In this document: positions 27,110-36,280 of the stretch, piece by piece
Position numbering within the stretch: position 1 is the first letter of the stretch
Layout of the letters: every line of letters starts with the position of its first letter
NCBI RefSeq assembly: GCF_900078195.1
Contig: NZ_FJVE01000007.1
Coordinates: forward strand, 2,170,001-2,234,000
Reading direction: 5' to 3'
DNA: 64,000 nucleotides
DNA from: Clostridium sp. Marseille-P299
Lineage (GTDB): Bacteria > Bacillota > Clostridia > Lachnospirales > Lachnospiraceae
Program-made: the position numbers and the translations under genes
The notes under the pieces: model-generated
The model's database searches: none
Told to the model about the DNA's origin: nothing
What the model saw: the letters and a program-made list of their open reading frames with translations, nothing else

Positions 27110-27283
27110 ATCTCCGCACTCTCTTAAATTTTTCTAGTTCATTATTTCTAAAAAATAAAATCTCATATTTGTTTACAAATAACGTATTTCTTCGTATGCA
27201 ACATAATTATACATCAAAATCTTCTGATTTGAAATTGCTATAATAACGCCCGTGGGTTGCTGTGAACTACAATACACGTTTTA

Positions 27284-27697
27284 TTATTTATAAATAGTAA
27301 CACCTTGCTTGATCAGAGATTCTTTTTTCTGTTCAAACCGTCCTATGTTCTGTACACCAATATATTTACATCGCAGAACTACTGTATACCCAAGCTTGCA
27401 AGCGTCTATAGCACTACTTTCGATGCAGCTATTTCCGTCAATTCCAATCATTTCGATTTCAGAAATATTGTTCTGCAGAAACATTTCTGTTAAAATATCA
27501 TTTGAAAAAACGCTTGCTTTTTCTTTGTAAATAATATGAGAAGAACATATATTGAGGTTGTCCGCAAAATCATAAACCACTTCACCACTTCTTAGTCGCT
27601 TAACATTTTTAACATATATTACAAAATCATTATTTTCATCTACTTGTCGTATACGTTTATTTATTTCAAATAGCAGGTTATTATCATACTTTTCCAT
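27284..27697 (-). CDS. Isochorismatase-family cysteine hydrolase whose N-terminus has lost its start codon
   Basis: The 137 residues from the first ATG cover most of the isochorismatase fold, including the Lys-bearing HIIYKEKASVF and the nucleophile Cys in IGIDGNSCIESSAIDA. The conserved first strand with the catalytic Asp (ALLVIDVQKNY) is encoded in frame just upstream, from 27742 to 27698, but that extension has no ATG, GTG or TTG before an in-frame stop at 27743-27745; an SD-like GAAAGG sits where it would serve a start at about 27742. The ATG at 27697 has no SD and would drop the catalytic Asp. The gene has probably lost its start by a small mutation, or uses a non-standard codon. Confidence 0.6.
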   Translation of the reverse strand: MEKYDNNLLFEINKRIRQVDENNDFVIYVKNVKRLRSGEVVYDFADNLNICSSHIIYKEKASVFSNDILTEMFLQNNISEIEMIGIDGNSCIESSAIDACKLGYTVVLRCKYIGVQNIGRFEQKKESLIKQGVTIYK

Positions 27698-27900
27698 ATA
27701 ATTTTTCTGTACATCAATTACTAGTAAAGCTTTCTTCTTATTTTAAACCTTTCACATTTAAAATTGCGTTGTCATTTCGCATTTAACCTAAATTACGGTA
27801 TTCATTATCATCTACTGATGCTAAAACCTGTAAACGTATACTTTCAGATTTTTACTCCTACTCACTGCAAATTAGTAAGAATAAAATTCTTATAATTTTA

Positions 27901-28071
27901 TTATATATTTTCAAAATCAAGCTCAGCAAATACACCATAATGGTCACTTGCACAATAACCAGTATCCGATGATACTTCTGTTCCAAATAAATGAAATTCC
28001 CTCAATTTAGGTGAAGGATTTGGATAAGCATACTTAAGAAGTATCCATTTCAATATACTACCTTTTTTCAT
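27901..28071 (-). pseudogene. C-terminal remnant of an endonuclease/exonuclease/phosphatase-family gene
   Basis: A 57-codon frame ends in SDTGYCASDHYGVFAELDF, the 'SDHYGVxAEL' C-terminal motif of the endonuclease/exonuclease/phosphatase fold (His/Asp catalytic end). Everything upstream of this tail is missing, and the frame begins out of phase inside the last codons of the alpha/beta hydrolase gene (14-bp overlap). I read it as a decayed gene fragment left by a deletion. Confidence 0.6.
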
Positions 28072-28939
28072 TAATTAAAAATTTAATTATCATTCGTTTT
28101 TCTTTCTCCGTCAAAGCGCTCATATGCCCTCTGTTTCTAAGCAGATATGTAGTACAATTCGGTATAATCTTCTTTGCCTGTGGAATTACTCTTTTGGCAG
28201 GAAATAAGCAATCCTTTTCACCTGCCATAACTAATGTTGGAGCTGAACATTTTTTCATATCTGAAGCTTTTACATTACTAGGCATTCCAGCTTTAATTTT
28301 AGAAAAATCGATGCTGCATTTTGCAGTATCGTATATATCCTTTGTAATATTCTCTTTGGTAACGGCCATTGGTAGCATGCATTTTCTCAGCCATCTTTCC
28401 TGATGAGTTATCCAATATAAAATCATTGGAAACATCATTCCGACACTGTTTATTGCTGGTGCATTCCTTATTCCTGAAGGGACATATAATACTGCCCTTT
28501 TTATCTTTTCTGGCGCAACGCACATAGTTTTTGCTATTATTCCTGCACCATAAGATCCGCCAAAACAAAATATACTCTCATAACCTATTTCGGAAATAAC
28601 TTCGCTGGCCCATTCTCCATAATCGTAATTCGAGGCAGATAAACATACCTCGTCACTTTTCCCTGGGTGTCCGATTGTATCAACCGCATAGATATAAAAG
28701 TTCTTAAATAAGAATTCACAAGCAAGTAAATTGTATGCTGTTGTTGAATTCCCGCCATGAAAAATAAGTAGCGGTATTCCTGATGTGTTTCCCGTAACAA
28801 TCAGGTGAGTTTTTCCAAAAGTCGTATTTACCCACAAATCTGAATATTTTATAGGTAACCGATTTAGCTGTCTATCATATAAATTTAAAACTTCTAACTT
28901 ACCCTTCTCTGATTTATATATAGAATTTTCCTTCTTCAT
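28058..28939 (-). CDS. Alpha/beta hydrolase
   Basis: 293 residues of the alpha/beta-hydrolase fold: oxyanion segment HGGNSTT (about 60), nucleophile elbow CFGGSYGAG (Ser at about 128), catalytic Asp in MAGEKDCLFP (about 240) and His in RNRGHMSAL (about 271). The family covers esterases, lipases and peptidases; substrate not readable. The annotated C-terminus (LINEKR then stop) may have been altered by the same event that left the nuclease remnant fused behind it. Confidence 0.87.
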   Translation of the reverse strand: MKKENSIYKSEKGKLEVLNLYDRQLNRLPIKYSDLWVNTTFGKTHLIVTGNTSGIPLLIFHGGNSTTAYNLLACEFLFKNFYIYAVDTIGHPGKSDEVCLSASNYDYGEWASEVISEIGYESIFCFGGSYGAGIIAKTMCVAPEKIKRAVLYVPSGIRNAPAINSVGMMFPMILYWITHQERWLRKCMLPMAVTKENITKDIYDTAKCSIDFSKIKAGMPSNVKASDMKKCSAPTLVMAGEKDCLFPAKRVIPQAKKIIPNCTTYLLRNRGHMSALTEKEKRMIIKFLINEKR

Positions 28940-28979
28940 CTAATTTCACTCCAAAAATTTTGCTATAGTTTCTAATACA

Positions 28980-29555
28980 TTATGCGTGTTCATACATACT
29001 ATAATCAACATATCCATGAATATCTTTTAATGAACCCTCATAGGTTTCTTGAACCATTAGACATTCTGGGTGTTGCATAGGATAACCTGTAGTAGGATAA
29101 ATTCCATAATTAGATGAAGTAATAAAACCTAATTTGTTATAAAATTTAGGATTTCCCTCAACTTGAATGCCAATATATCCTCTCTTCTTTACTTGCTCAA
29201 TTCCCAAGTTCAACATAATACTACCAATGCCTTGCCTAAAATAATCTGCATTCACTGCAACAGGAGCAAGCAATACAGTAGGCGTAACAATTATTTCCTT
29301 ATCATAATTGCCTAAGTTTTTTTCTTTTGATAGAGGAAAATACGAAAACATAAAATGCCCTACAATTACATCTCCTTTCATAGCAACAAATGAAAGCTCA
29401 GGTATATAATATTTTGAAGCACGTATTTCATGCACTAATTCCATTTCATCTATTCCGTCACTTTTTATTCCCTCACGAAAAGATCGTTTTACCATTTCAT
29501 CAATTATCTCAAATTCTATTTCTTTTTCAGGTCTTATTATTATCTCTTTTATCAT
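28980..29555 (-). CDS. GNAT-family N-acetyltransferase (YhbS-like)
   Basis: 191 residues; VAVNADYFRQGIGSIMLNLG is the acetyl-CoA-binding loop (about 98-117) and GNPKFYNKLGF the C-terminal motif. The PLSKEK...LLAPVAV pattern fits the YhbS group of putative acetyltransferases. It is 40 bp upstream of the alpha/beta hydrolase gene and may be cotranscribed with it. Confidence 0.85.
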   Translation of the reverse strand: MIKEIIIRPEKEIEFEIIDEMVKRSFREGIKSDGIDEMELVHEIRASKYYIPELSFVAMKGDVIVGHFMFSYFPLSKEKNLGNYDKEIIVTPTVLLAPVAVNADYFRQGIGSIMLNLGIEQVKKRGYIGIQVEGNPKFYNKLGFITSSNYGIYPTTGYPMQHPECLMVQETYEGSLKDIHGYVDYSMYEHA

Positions 29556-29750
29556 AAATACTATCTCCTATGGTTATCTCTTAAAATCTAATTTTCGTAC
29601 CAACTCACACTGTACGAATTCACATTTTGTCGTTAGTGTATATGGGAAAACTTAAATATATTAAATGTGTGTTTCAGTTATTTTTAGGCTTATCTATATT
29701 CATTTCATGATCATATCTTTTATGTAATGTATTTCCTCCTTTTATATAAA

Positions 29751-30281
29751 TTATAGGTATATCCAGTACCTCTTCATTTTAATTCCATCTACATAAATGT
29801 CCTTTTCAAAGATTCCACCATTGGAGATAATAGTTTTTTCACTGCCTATATTATCCCAATCACAAGTAATCATTACTTTTTCCAAACCATAATCCTTACA
29901 ATTCTTCAGGTTTTGTCTAAGCATTTCCTTTGAATATCCCTTACTTCTTTCATCAGGGCGGACAGAATATCCGATGTGCCCTCCCCATTCACTTAAAATC
30001 GGATGATTTATGTGATGTCTAAAATCAATCGCTCCTACAATTCTATGATCAGATAATCGAACTGCAATATAGACATTTGATGTAACTCTATCTTTTGGGC
30101 AAGTTTCTTCAGATTCCATCATATTTATGTATTTAATCCACTCACTTGCTGATAGATATTCTTTCAAATTACCACATCCTGCAAAACTATCTGTATCATT
30201 TGAATCAAAGATATCTTGACGAAAATTTAGAATATCGTCTGCGTATTCCATTGTAGGCTTTATTAATATAATCTCATTCAT
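29751..30281 (-). CDS. GNAT-family N-acetyltransferase (paralogue A)
   Basis: 176 residues. GGHIGYSVRPDERSKGYSKE is the acetyl-CoA-binding segment and KVMITCDWDNIGSEKTIISN the substrate-side motif of RimL/YkkB-like acetyltransferases. It is clearly related to the gene at 33049-33591 along its full length (shared VKPT/IKPT start, GGHIGY, KVMITCD, NGG), so the two arose by duplication or were acquired separately. Confidence 0.87.
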   Translation of the reverse strand: MNEIILIKPTMEYADDILNFRQDIFDSNDTDSFAGCGNLKEYLSASEWIKYINMMESEETCPKDRVTSNVYIAVRLSDHRIVGAIDFRHHINHPILSEWGGHIGYSVRPDERSKGYSKEMLRQNLKNCKDYGLEKVMITCDWDNIGSEKTIISNGGIFEKDIYVDGIKMKRYWIYL

Positions 30282-30379
30282 AATTCACTCCACATTCCTA
30301 AAAATTATTATGGTTGGTTAATCTTTAAGTTCCTTACTTTAGAGCACGTTTTATTGATGTTTCTTATGTAAACTTGCAT

Positions 30380-31170
30380 TCATTTTGCATAACTTGCATA
30401 AAATAATTCATTTGCCTTTTCGGTAAACAAAGTTGGAGTCCATTGAATATTCGTAGAGAAATCATTTGAGGTAACTGCTGCAAGCAGATATTCTTTTAAT
30501 GGTAGCCTATCCTTTATTTTAACAAGGTGTAGACCATCTCGAGTTACTATCCTATCTGAAAACATTTTCCCTACATCAAAATACGGTCTCACACCAGGAG
30601 TATATATCACATGTGGATTCGTACAAACATATCCAAGGTTACGTGAATTCACAACAAGCTCTCCACAACCTTTTAGAACATCCAACATAATGTAATCAGA
30701 ATAGTCTGCTGGTTCCAACATTGATTTTAATCCTATTTCGTTTACAGCTTTTTGGACTTTTTTTAATAAATTTGGAGAAAGCAGTGCTCCCTCTTCTTTT
30801 ATCGACTGCCACGCAGACAATGTGTACTATGTACCATAAATCTTTCTTCTGAATTGCGATATATAATTTCATGGGATGCTTTGCTAAACTGTAGGACTAA
30901 GCTTTTTGCATCCATTCCTTCACATACCTTTAATATCACATTTCGTTGATAAGATAATTCATAATTAAGAAAATCAAAGAAACGTAAAAATTCTTTGTCA
31001 GCATCAGGAGAAAATCTTAGAACATGTAATTTTGAATTAGAATAGACATTAGTAAAATACGTGATATTTAAATCATAAATAAAAGCTGACCATTTTTCAC
31101 CATATGTACCATCTAATGTGAAAGGATTTTTATCCGTTGGATACCAAGTCGAATCTGCGATATAAATCAT
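30380..31170 (-). pseudogene. Conserved hypothetical gene split by a frameshift
   Basis: Two overlapping frames on the minus strand make one protein. The upstream part (31170-30799, 123 codons) ends ...RFMVHSTHCLRGSR; the downstream part (30820-30380, from a TTG) begins LSAWQSIKEEGALLSP and has no SD of its own and an in-frame stop just upstream. Inserting one base near 30821-30823 restores ...FMVHSTSLSAWQSIKEEG, which reads as a continuous protein of about 260 residues. I recall clostridial proteins with a matching 'VHSTS...W..IK.DGxLxS' and 'YFDxxK...RDGxHLVKIKDRLPL' pattern but cannot name the family. Either a recent pseudogene or a sequencing error. Confidence 0.65.
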
Positions 31171-31243
31171 ATCTCCACCTGGCTGGGATTTATTTTATTG
31201 ACTTTATATCCTCCTATTCTTTCCATATCAATACCTCAATTAC

Positions 31244-31771
31244 TTATTTTTTTCCTATTTCAAGCGAATACATTAAATCTTCTCTATCTTCATTGGAATA
31301 TTTATTCCTGCGCCCCTTTGTTCTACCCGATAATTTCATTCCTATCTTCTCCATAACTTTATATGAACTAATATTTTCACTATCACAGTGTGCAATAAAT
31401 TTTCTAATATTAAATTCTTGAACTGCAAAGTTGATAATTTCTCTTGCTGCTTCTACCGCATATCCATTCCCCCAGTATTTCTTACTTATTATCCAACCAA
31501 GCTCACCTTCTGTTTTATCATTGTTAATATAAATACTGACTGCACCGATATGCTCATTATTCAATAAAATAGCAAATTCATAAAATTGAGGGCTACTTTT
31601 TTGCCACTCTGCCTGAACCCTAGCTAAAAAGTTCTCAGTCTCACTGATATCGGTATTAGGTAAATGAACCATATATTTCGTGTTATCAAGATCACACGCA
31701 TAATTATGTGTAGATATCAGATATTGAGGTCCTAATGGTACCAATAGTAGTCTTTTTGTAGGTATGTTCAT
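31244..31771 (-). CDS. GNAT-family N-acetyltransferase (RimJ/RimL type)
   Basis: 175 residues with the N-terminal PTKRLLLVPLGPQYL segment, GELGWIISKKYWGNGYAVEA acetyl-CoA motif and HCDSENISSYKVMEKIGMK, the RimJ/RimL-like pattern. Members acetylate ribosomal proteins, small amines or drugs; no specific substrate is indicated. Confidence 0.88.
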   Translation of the reverse strand: MNIPTKRLLLVPLGPQYLISTHNYACDLDNTKYMVHLPNTDISETENFLARVQAEWQKSSPQFYEFAILLNNEHIGAVSIYINNDKTEGELGWIISKKYWGNGYAVEAAREIINFAVQEFNIRKFIAHCDSENISSYKVMEKIGMKLSGRTKGRRNKYSNEDREDLMYSLEIGKK

Positions 31772-31871
31772 ATTTGAATCTCCTTTTCAAATTCTTCTCT
31801 ATACAGTGGAATTTATTAATTCTTCAGTATTTTCTTAATTTCTACAATTACTGTTCATTGGTAAGATAAAG

Positions 31872-32915
31872 TTACTTTATTGCCATTGCAAGTTTAATTA
31901 CTAATCTTATAGGAAGCGCTGGATTTGACATTTGATTCACATCTCCAACAATAAATAAATCTTTATAGGGATAGTAAAATGCAAATGAACCTGTTGAACC
32001 AGAATGCCCAATCAACTCACCCTTCCCCATAAATAGTGTTGTTAGTCCATCCAAGGGTATTTTCATATAACCACCACCATAGTAAATAGGTCCCTTGGAA
32101 ATCTGAAGTTTATTGTATATTGCTAGTTTGTCAAAATTGGTCCTATTAAACAATTTTCCTGTGAAGAACGACTTTATAAATATCATTAACTCATATGCTG
32201 TGGTAATACCCCCACCGCTTGCACGACTACTCATTACAATTTTAGGACGATGTATCGCCTTATCCTTATAATATGTATTAGGTACAAAATCCTTTTCACA
32301 CACAGGGAGATATGTATTACTCAACCCTAATGGTTCAAATATCATTTGTTTATACACATGTTCTAATGGCAAATTAGTTACTTCTTCAATAATCTTCCCT
32401 AGCATATCAAAATTAATGTTAGCATAAAAGGCTCTGTGAGCTGTACGAGGTGCAAAACGTGGTTTTTGCCTTTTTACTTTCGCAACATATTCTGGAAAGG
32501 TAATATAGGAGTCTTCACCAAGACAAATTTCATTTACACCATTTCTACTTGCTTCAGACTCATCCGGTAACCCACTTATTTGAAACAATAAATCTGATAT
32601 GGTCAGTTGATATGAATATTCTTGCCCTCCATAGATATGGAGACCATGCATAATAGAATCATCAAAATATTTAGAAACTTTATCATCGAGAGATAATCTT
32701 TTTTGCTCTAGTAAAATTAATATGCAAGTAGTAGTAAATAACTTTGTAATACTTGCCATTAATAACGGAGTATTTAAATTTTTATCTCCAAATTCGTTAC
32801 TGTAGGAAAAATCACCTTTTGTGTTTTCCACATATAAAACACACTCATGTATTTGCTTTGACGCTACAGTTTTATTAAAAATATTCTCAAGAGTTCCAAT
32901 TCTATCTCTATCCAT
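31872..32915 (-). CDS. Beta-lactamase-family serine hydrolase (class C/esterase EstB type)
   Basis: 347 residues with the serine-hydrolase triad motifs: SxxK as SITK (about residue 50), YxN as YANINFD (about 155) and HxG as GHSGSTG (about 300). No signal peptide is present, so it is predicted cytoplasmic, which argues for an esterase or peptidase rather than a secreted beta-lactamase. The ATG at 32915 follows AAAGAGGTGACT and is preferred to a GTG two codons earlier. Confidence 0.87.
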   Translation of the reverse strand: MDRDRIGTLENIFNKTVASKQIHECVLYVENTKGDFSYSNEFGDKNLNTPLLMASITKLFTTTCILILLEQKRLSLDDKVSKYFDDSIMHGLHIYGGQEYSYQLTISDLLFQISGLPDESEASRNGVNEICLGEDSYITFPEYVAKVKRQKPRFAPRTAHRAFYANINFDMLGKIIEEVTNLPLEHVYKQMIFEPLGLSNTYLPVCEKDFVPNTYYKDKAIHRPKIVMSSRASGGGITTAYELMIFIKSFFTGKLFNRTNFDKLAIYNKLQISKGPIYYGGGYMKIPLDGLTTLFMGKGELIGHSGSTGSFAFYYPYKDLFIVGDVNQMSNPALPIRLVIKLAMAIK

Positions 32916-33048
32916 AGTCACCTCTTTATATATAAAAAATAATCTTTCTTTATACTATGCTTCTCATCGGCATCCACAAATATCTCCCTTTAAGGGACCG
33001 ACACTTAGTCATATGCACTTGATTGCTTTTTCCATAACCGAACTTAAT

Positions 33049-33591
33049 TTATGAAAGGTTATCCTGGAGAAGTATCCAATAGACTTCAATATCGACTCCA
33101 GCTAGATCATAAAACCCATCCCATTCTAAGATTCCACCATTTTTCAGTATTGCTTTTGCAGAACCTATATTACTCTTATCACAAGTTATCATAACTTTAG
33201 GAATATTAAGTTTCTTAGCTTCTTCTAATACTAATCTTAGTTGTATTGTCGCATATCCTTTACCTCTTTCTAAGGGACGGATTCCATATCCAATATGGCC
33301 ACCATATGGTATAAGTTTATCTGATAAAGAATGTCGTAGTTGTATTGTTCCTATAATTTTCTTATCACTTTTTCTAATAGATAAATATGTAGATGCATGA
33401 ACATCTTCTCTTGATAGTGTTTCACTTTCAATGGAATGTACTAATTTTAACCACTCATCAAATTCTTTGTAATGTGTGATTCCGCAGCTACCGTTAATGC
33501 GTGTTTCTCCATAATCGTAATATTCTTTGCAGTATTGTTTTATCTCTTGTTCCAAAGTTTTAGTTGGCTTTACTAATGTTAATTCATCCAC
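33049..33591 (-). CDS. GNAT-family N-acetyltransferase (paralogue B)
   Basis: 180 residues, with GGHIGYGIRPLERGKGYATI as acetyl-CoA-binding segment and KVMITCDKSNIGSAKAILKN. Related over its full length to the gene at 29751-30281. Substrate unknown. Confidence 0.87.
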   Translation of the reverse strand: MDELTLVKPTKTLEQEIKQYCKEYYDYGETRINGSCGITHYKEFDEWLKLVHSIESETLSREDVHASTYLSIRKSDKKIIGTIQLRHSLSDKLIPYGGHIGYGIRPLERGKGYATIQLRLVLEEAKKLNIPKVMITCDKSNIGSAKAILKNGGILEWDGFYDLAGVDIEVYWILLQDNLS

Positions 33592-33629
33592 TATATGCCC
33601 TTTCCATTTTCCATAGAACGCTAATTCTT

Positions 33630-34154
33630 CTATTCTGCTAAATAAATTCCATAATCTAAAATTATATTACCTGTTTCATCTGGTACCGTAAAGCGTGGAC
33701 AATTGTATCTTTCAAAAAAATAAGTTCTGTTATTATCATCAGATTTAAAATTATCAAATCCATTTTCTTGAAATTTAGAAATACAGGCATGATGCATATC
33801 ATAAATACCACCATCTTCTCTGCCCTTAATCCAGCAAACAGCGATATCACTTTCTGCAAGATCTATATAGGCAAATCCCTCTGGTACTGGAGTGTTAACA
33901 GGAAAGAACATACCTATCCAATACTCGAAAGTGTTTTCAGGATCAGAACCATTGCAACGCATAAAACCAAGATAGCCATTTTCAACATCTTTAAGCTCAC
34001 CTATCTTTTCAAGTATGGAAAACCATCCATTTTCAAACCACTCACCCCATTTGTGACCAAACCCACCAATTCTGTCAGCTGTTGTGTAGCATTTTCCTAT
34101 AAAACGAAGTGAAGGTAAGTGCTCTTTGTAAACCTCTATAATTTTCGATTCCAT
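33630..34154 (-). CDS. GyrI-like/effector-binding domain protein
   Basis: 174 residues resembling stand-alone AraC effector-binding (GyrI-like) domains: KWGEWFENGWFSILEKIG, then FEYWIGMFFPVNTPVPEGFA and IDLAESDIAVCWIKGRE, ending ...LDYGIYLAE. These beta-alpha-beta domains bind hydrophobic drugs or protect gyrase in some species. The ATG at 34154 follows AGGAGGAG; the longer frame is rejected. Placed 38 bp upstream of GNAT paralogue B, so cotranscription is possible. Confidence 0.75.
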   Translation of the reverse strand: MESKIIEVYKEHLPSLRFIGKCYTTADRIGGFGHKWGEWFENGWFSILEKIGELKDVENGYLGFMRCNGSDPENTFEYWIGMFFPVNTPVPEGFAYIDLAESDIAVCWIKGREDGGIYDMHHACISKFQENGFDNFKSDDNNRTYFFERYNCPRFTVPDETGNIILDYGIYLAE

Positions 34155-34336
34155 AATTCTCCTCCTAATCAATGTAAAACTCATAGTTACATTTACTCTT
34201 TTTAACATACTTAAAAGTATTATTTATGCGCTTTATCACATTCAAGCAACGACAACGGCAATTCTCTTTACATCTGTTCTTCTATGAAGCACATTACTTA
34301 GCAAACAACTTGCACTGCTAACCACATTTGTCTGCA

Positions 34337-34846
34337 TTATTCCATTGCACGTTTTCTCCTTAGCCGATAAAACTCTTCCAATAAATTAATATAATCTGGT
34401 AATTTATCCATATTAGGTTCCCAAAATTCAAAGGTGAAGCCGTTGCATTTTTCAATCAACTCCTCTTCTAAACTATACGACTTTCTAAATTTACACCCCC
34501 CTTCTTCATCATCACGGCAATGCTTACATTTACCGTAATCATTCATAAAAACTCCTTTAATAAAATCTTTCGATTTTTCGATATATTCACGATGTTTATC
34601 AATTTTATTTAAGAAAAGTCGAAGTACAATACTGTTTTGCCTAATATATATTCTTGCTGCAACCTGCTTGTTCTTAACACCTGTTTTTGAATAGATAACC
34701 ATATACTCTCCCCAACAAAATCCACTTCCTATGTTGCCACCAAAATCGTAACCAAGTTTTGTTATCTCATTATTAAAAGCTAAAATAAATTCTTTGTTCT
34801 TCTCTGATACAATATCAAATCGTTTTTCCTCTAATATAGTTTTCAT
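34337..34846 (-). CDS. Conserved hypothetical protein with a Cys-rich (zinc-like) motif
   Basis: 169 residues. A Cys cluster C-x2-C-x7-C (KCKHCRDDEEGGCKFRK, about residues 106-122), with a further Cys in EKCNGFTFEFWEP, suggests a bound metal. The preceding beta strands (RIYIRQNSIVLRLFLNKID) resemble small-molecule-binding DUF3788-like folds, but that link is tentative. Found between DUF3800 and GyrI-like genes in the accessory stretch. Confidence 0.6.
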   Translation of the reverse strand: MKTILEEKRFDIVSEKNKEFILAFNNEITKLGYDFGGNIGSGFCWGEYMVIYSKTGVKNKQVAARIYIRQNSIVLRLFLNKIDKHREYIEKSKDFIKGVFMNDYGKCKHCRDDEEGGCKFRKSYSLEEELIEKCNGFTFEFWEPNMDKLPDYINLLEEFYRLRRKRAME

Positions 34847-34911
34847 TTACCTTCCCCTATGTTTATATAGATAATAATTATCGAATACATATATTACTTA
34901 AATAGCGCCTC

Positions 34912-36060
34912 TTAAATATCAAAGAATTCCTTAAGGGTTTTATATTCCGAATGATCAAATAAATCTAGTTTTCCATCCGTTCCAATTTTAATATTATCTC
35001 GACACTTCTTTAATCGGTCCAACAAAGGCATAATAATCGTTGTACCATGATTGATGAAGTCATATAACTCGTCTACCTTTGATGGTATTTTATAACCCTT
35101 TGAGGAACTTGCTATAATAACACCTTCATCTCTTAACTTTGCAATAATACGAGTACGAAAATAATGCATACTTACAACTTTTCCAGTTCGATACTTGAGA
35201 ATATTAATGAGTTCTCTTGTAGGTATATATTTTCTAGTTTCATGATGTAAAAAACGAAAGCATAGATATTTTAATACAATAACTTGATGTACACGCTCCT
35301 CCTCTGTTGACTTCTCATATTTATTTAAAAATACTTGTACATGTCGCAAACATACAGTTAAAATTTCATTACTCTTTTTCTCTAAAATATCACTATGTTC
35401 TATTACATATTTCGTTATAACTTTAGGGAAATGTTCTATCCGAATAATTTTTCTATCTAGTATTTTCAAATAATTGGGTGCGTCTGTTTTTTTCTTCTCT
35501 CCATATATAAAAGATAATGTCTCACTTATAAATTCTGTGAACCAAATAAGCGATTTGCTCTTTGTGTTTTCAAAATAGAACTCCCTTTCACCGAATAAAT
35601 TTGGTATGTCCTCGTTATCTCTTACATAATCACAAAAGCATTTTATATAGTCACTTCCGTCAGTTTCATCCGCACATACAACTAATTTTTTAAAGGCATT
35701 TCGCAATTCTTTATGTACCAAATTATTTATAAATTTATAAAATGACTCTTTCGCCATAAGCCCGCTATCCTTAAGTAACATTTGCTTATCCACTACAACA
35801 GAAAATATTTGAAAATCACACTTTATTAACTCATTTAGTATTTCAAGTCTCTCTTTATGATTTTTAATTATTGATGGAGATTTTATTTCATCTGTTTGAA
35901 TATAGATACTACGCACTGCGTCTATCTCATCGTTTAGTAGCTCTAACTTAGTTTCATTTACTAGAAGAGCTGTAACGATAAAATGTGTAGAGATTTCATC
36001 TTGATCAAATTTGAATCCATAATTACCCGAATCGTTAGTAAAAGCATACATAACTTCCAA
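34912..36060 (-). CDS. DUF3800 protein with C-terminal winged-helix region
   Basis: 382 residues. The N-terminal 200 residues match DUF3800, a predicted RNase H-like fold beginning with a conserved acidic motif (here FTNDSGNYGF at 7-16), with further acidic residues in CADETDGSDY (about 149-158). Residues about 265-340 look like a winged helix (TRELINILKYRTGKVVSMHY then RIIAKLRDEGVIIASSSKGY). The start is TTG at 36060 with GGAGGTG upstream. DUF3800 proteins are widespread in accessory regions and their biological role is unsettled; nuclease activity is a prediction only. Confidence 0.75.
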   Translation of the reverse strand: MEVMYAFTNDSGNYGFKFDQDEISTHFIVTALLVNETKLELLNDEIDAVRSIYIQTDEIKSPSIIKNHKERLEILNELIKCDFQIFSVVVDKQMLLKDSGLMAKESFYKFINNLVHKELRNAFKKLVVCADETDGSDYIKCFCDYVRDNEDIPNLFGEREFYFENTKSKSLIWFTEFISETLSFIYGEKKKTDAPNYLKILDRKIIRIEHFPKVITKYVIEHSDILEKKSNEILTVCLRHVQVFLNKYEKSTEEERVHQVIVLKYLCFRFLHHETRKYIPTRELINILKYRTGKVVSMHYFRTRIIAKLRDEGVIIASSSKGYKIPSKVDELYDFINHGTTIIMPLLDRLKKCRDNIKIGTDGKLDLFDHSEYKTLKEFFDI

Positions 36061-36238
36061 AGCTGCACCTCCATATCAGAATTAAAAAGCCTCATAAATA
36101 ACATAGATTCATCATAATACATTTTTTACCAATTATCAACTTTTAGTTTCCATTAAAATCCATATGCGATTTATCTTCTTTTACATGTTTTAATAAATAG
36201 CCTCTAATAATATTCTAATCTAATTTATAAAAAAGTAC

Positions 36239-36280
36239 TTTACCTGTCGTAGTAATTGTGTTATATTATTACTACGACAG
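36239..36280 (+). promoter_or_regulatory. padR promoter with a perfect 13-bp inverted repeat operator
   Basis: -35 TTTACC (36239-36244) and -10 TATATT (36262-36267), spacer 17. CTGTCGTAGTAAT (36244-36256) and ATTACTACGACAG (36268-36280) are perfect inverted repeats flanking the -10, and a further half-site TCGTAGTAA lies at about 36294-36302. This is the expected geometry for autorepression by the PadR protein encoded next. Confidence 0.8.

Noticed and set aside
27245..27295. Possible attC or structured site (CGCCCGTGGGTTGC... with flanking ATAATAA/TTATTAT)
   Set aside because: Only one copy, weak arm pairing, and it is better explained as a poor terminator after the isochorismatase-like gene.
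24521..36060. Integron-like gene-cassette array
   Set aside because: The gene content (many GNATs, hydrolases, hypotheticals on one strand) is reminiscent, but I find no repeated attC-type sequence in the gaps and no integron integrase in the window.
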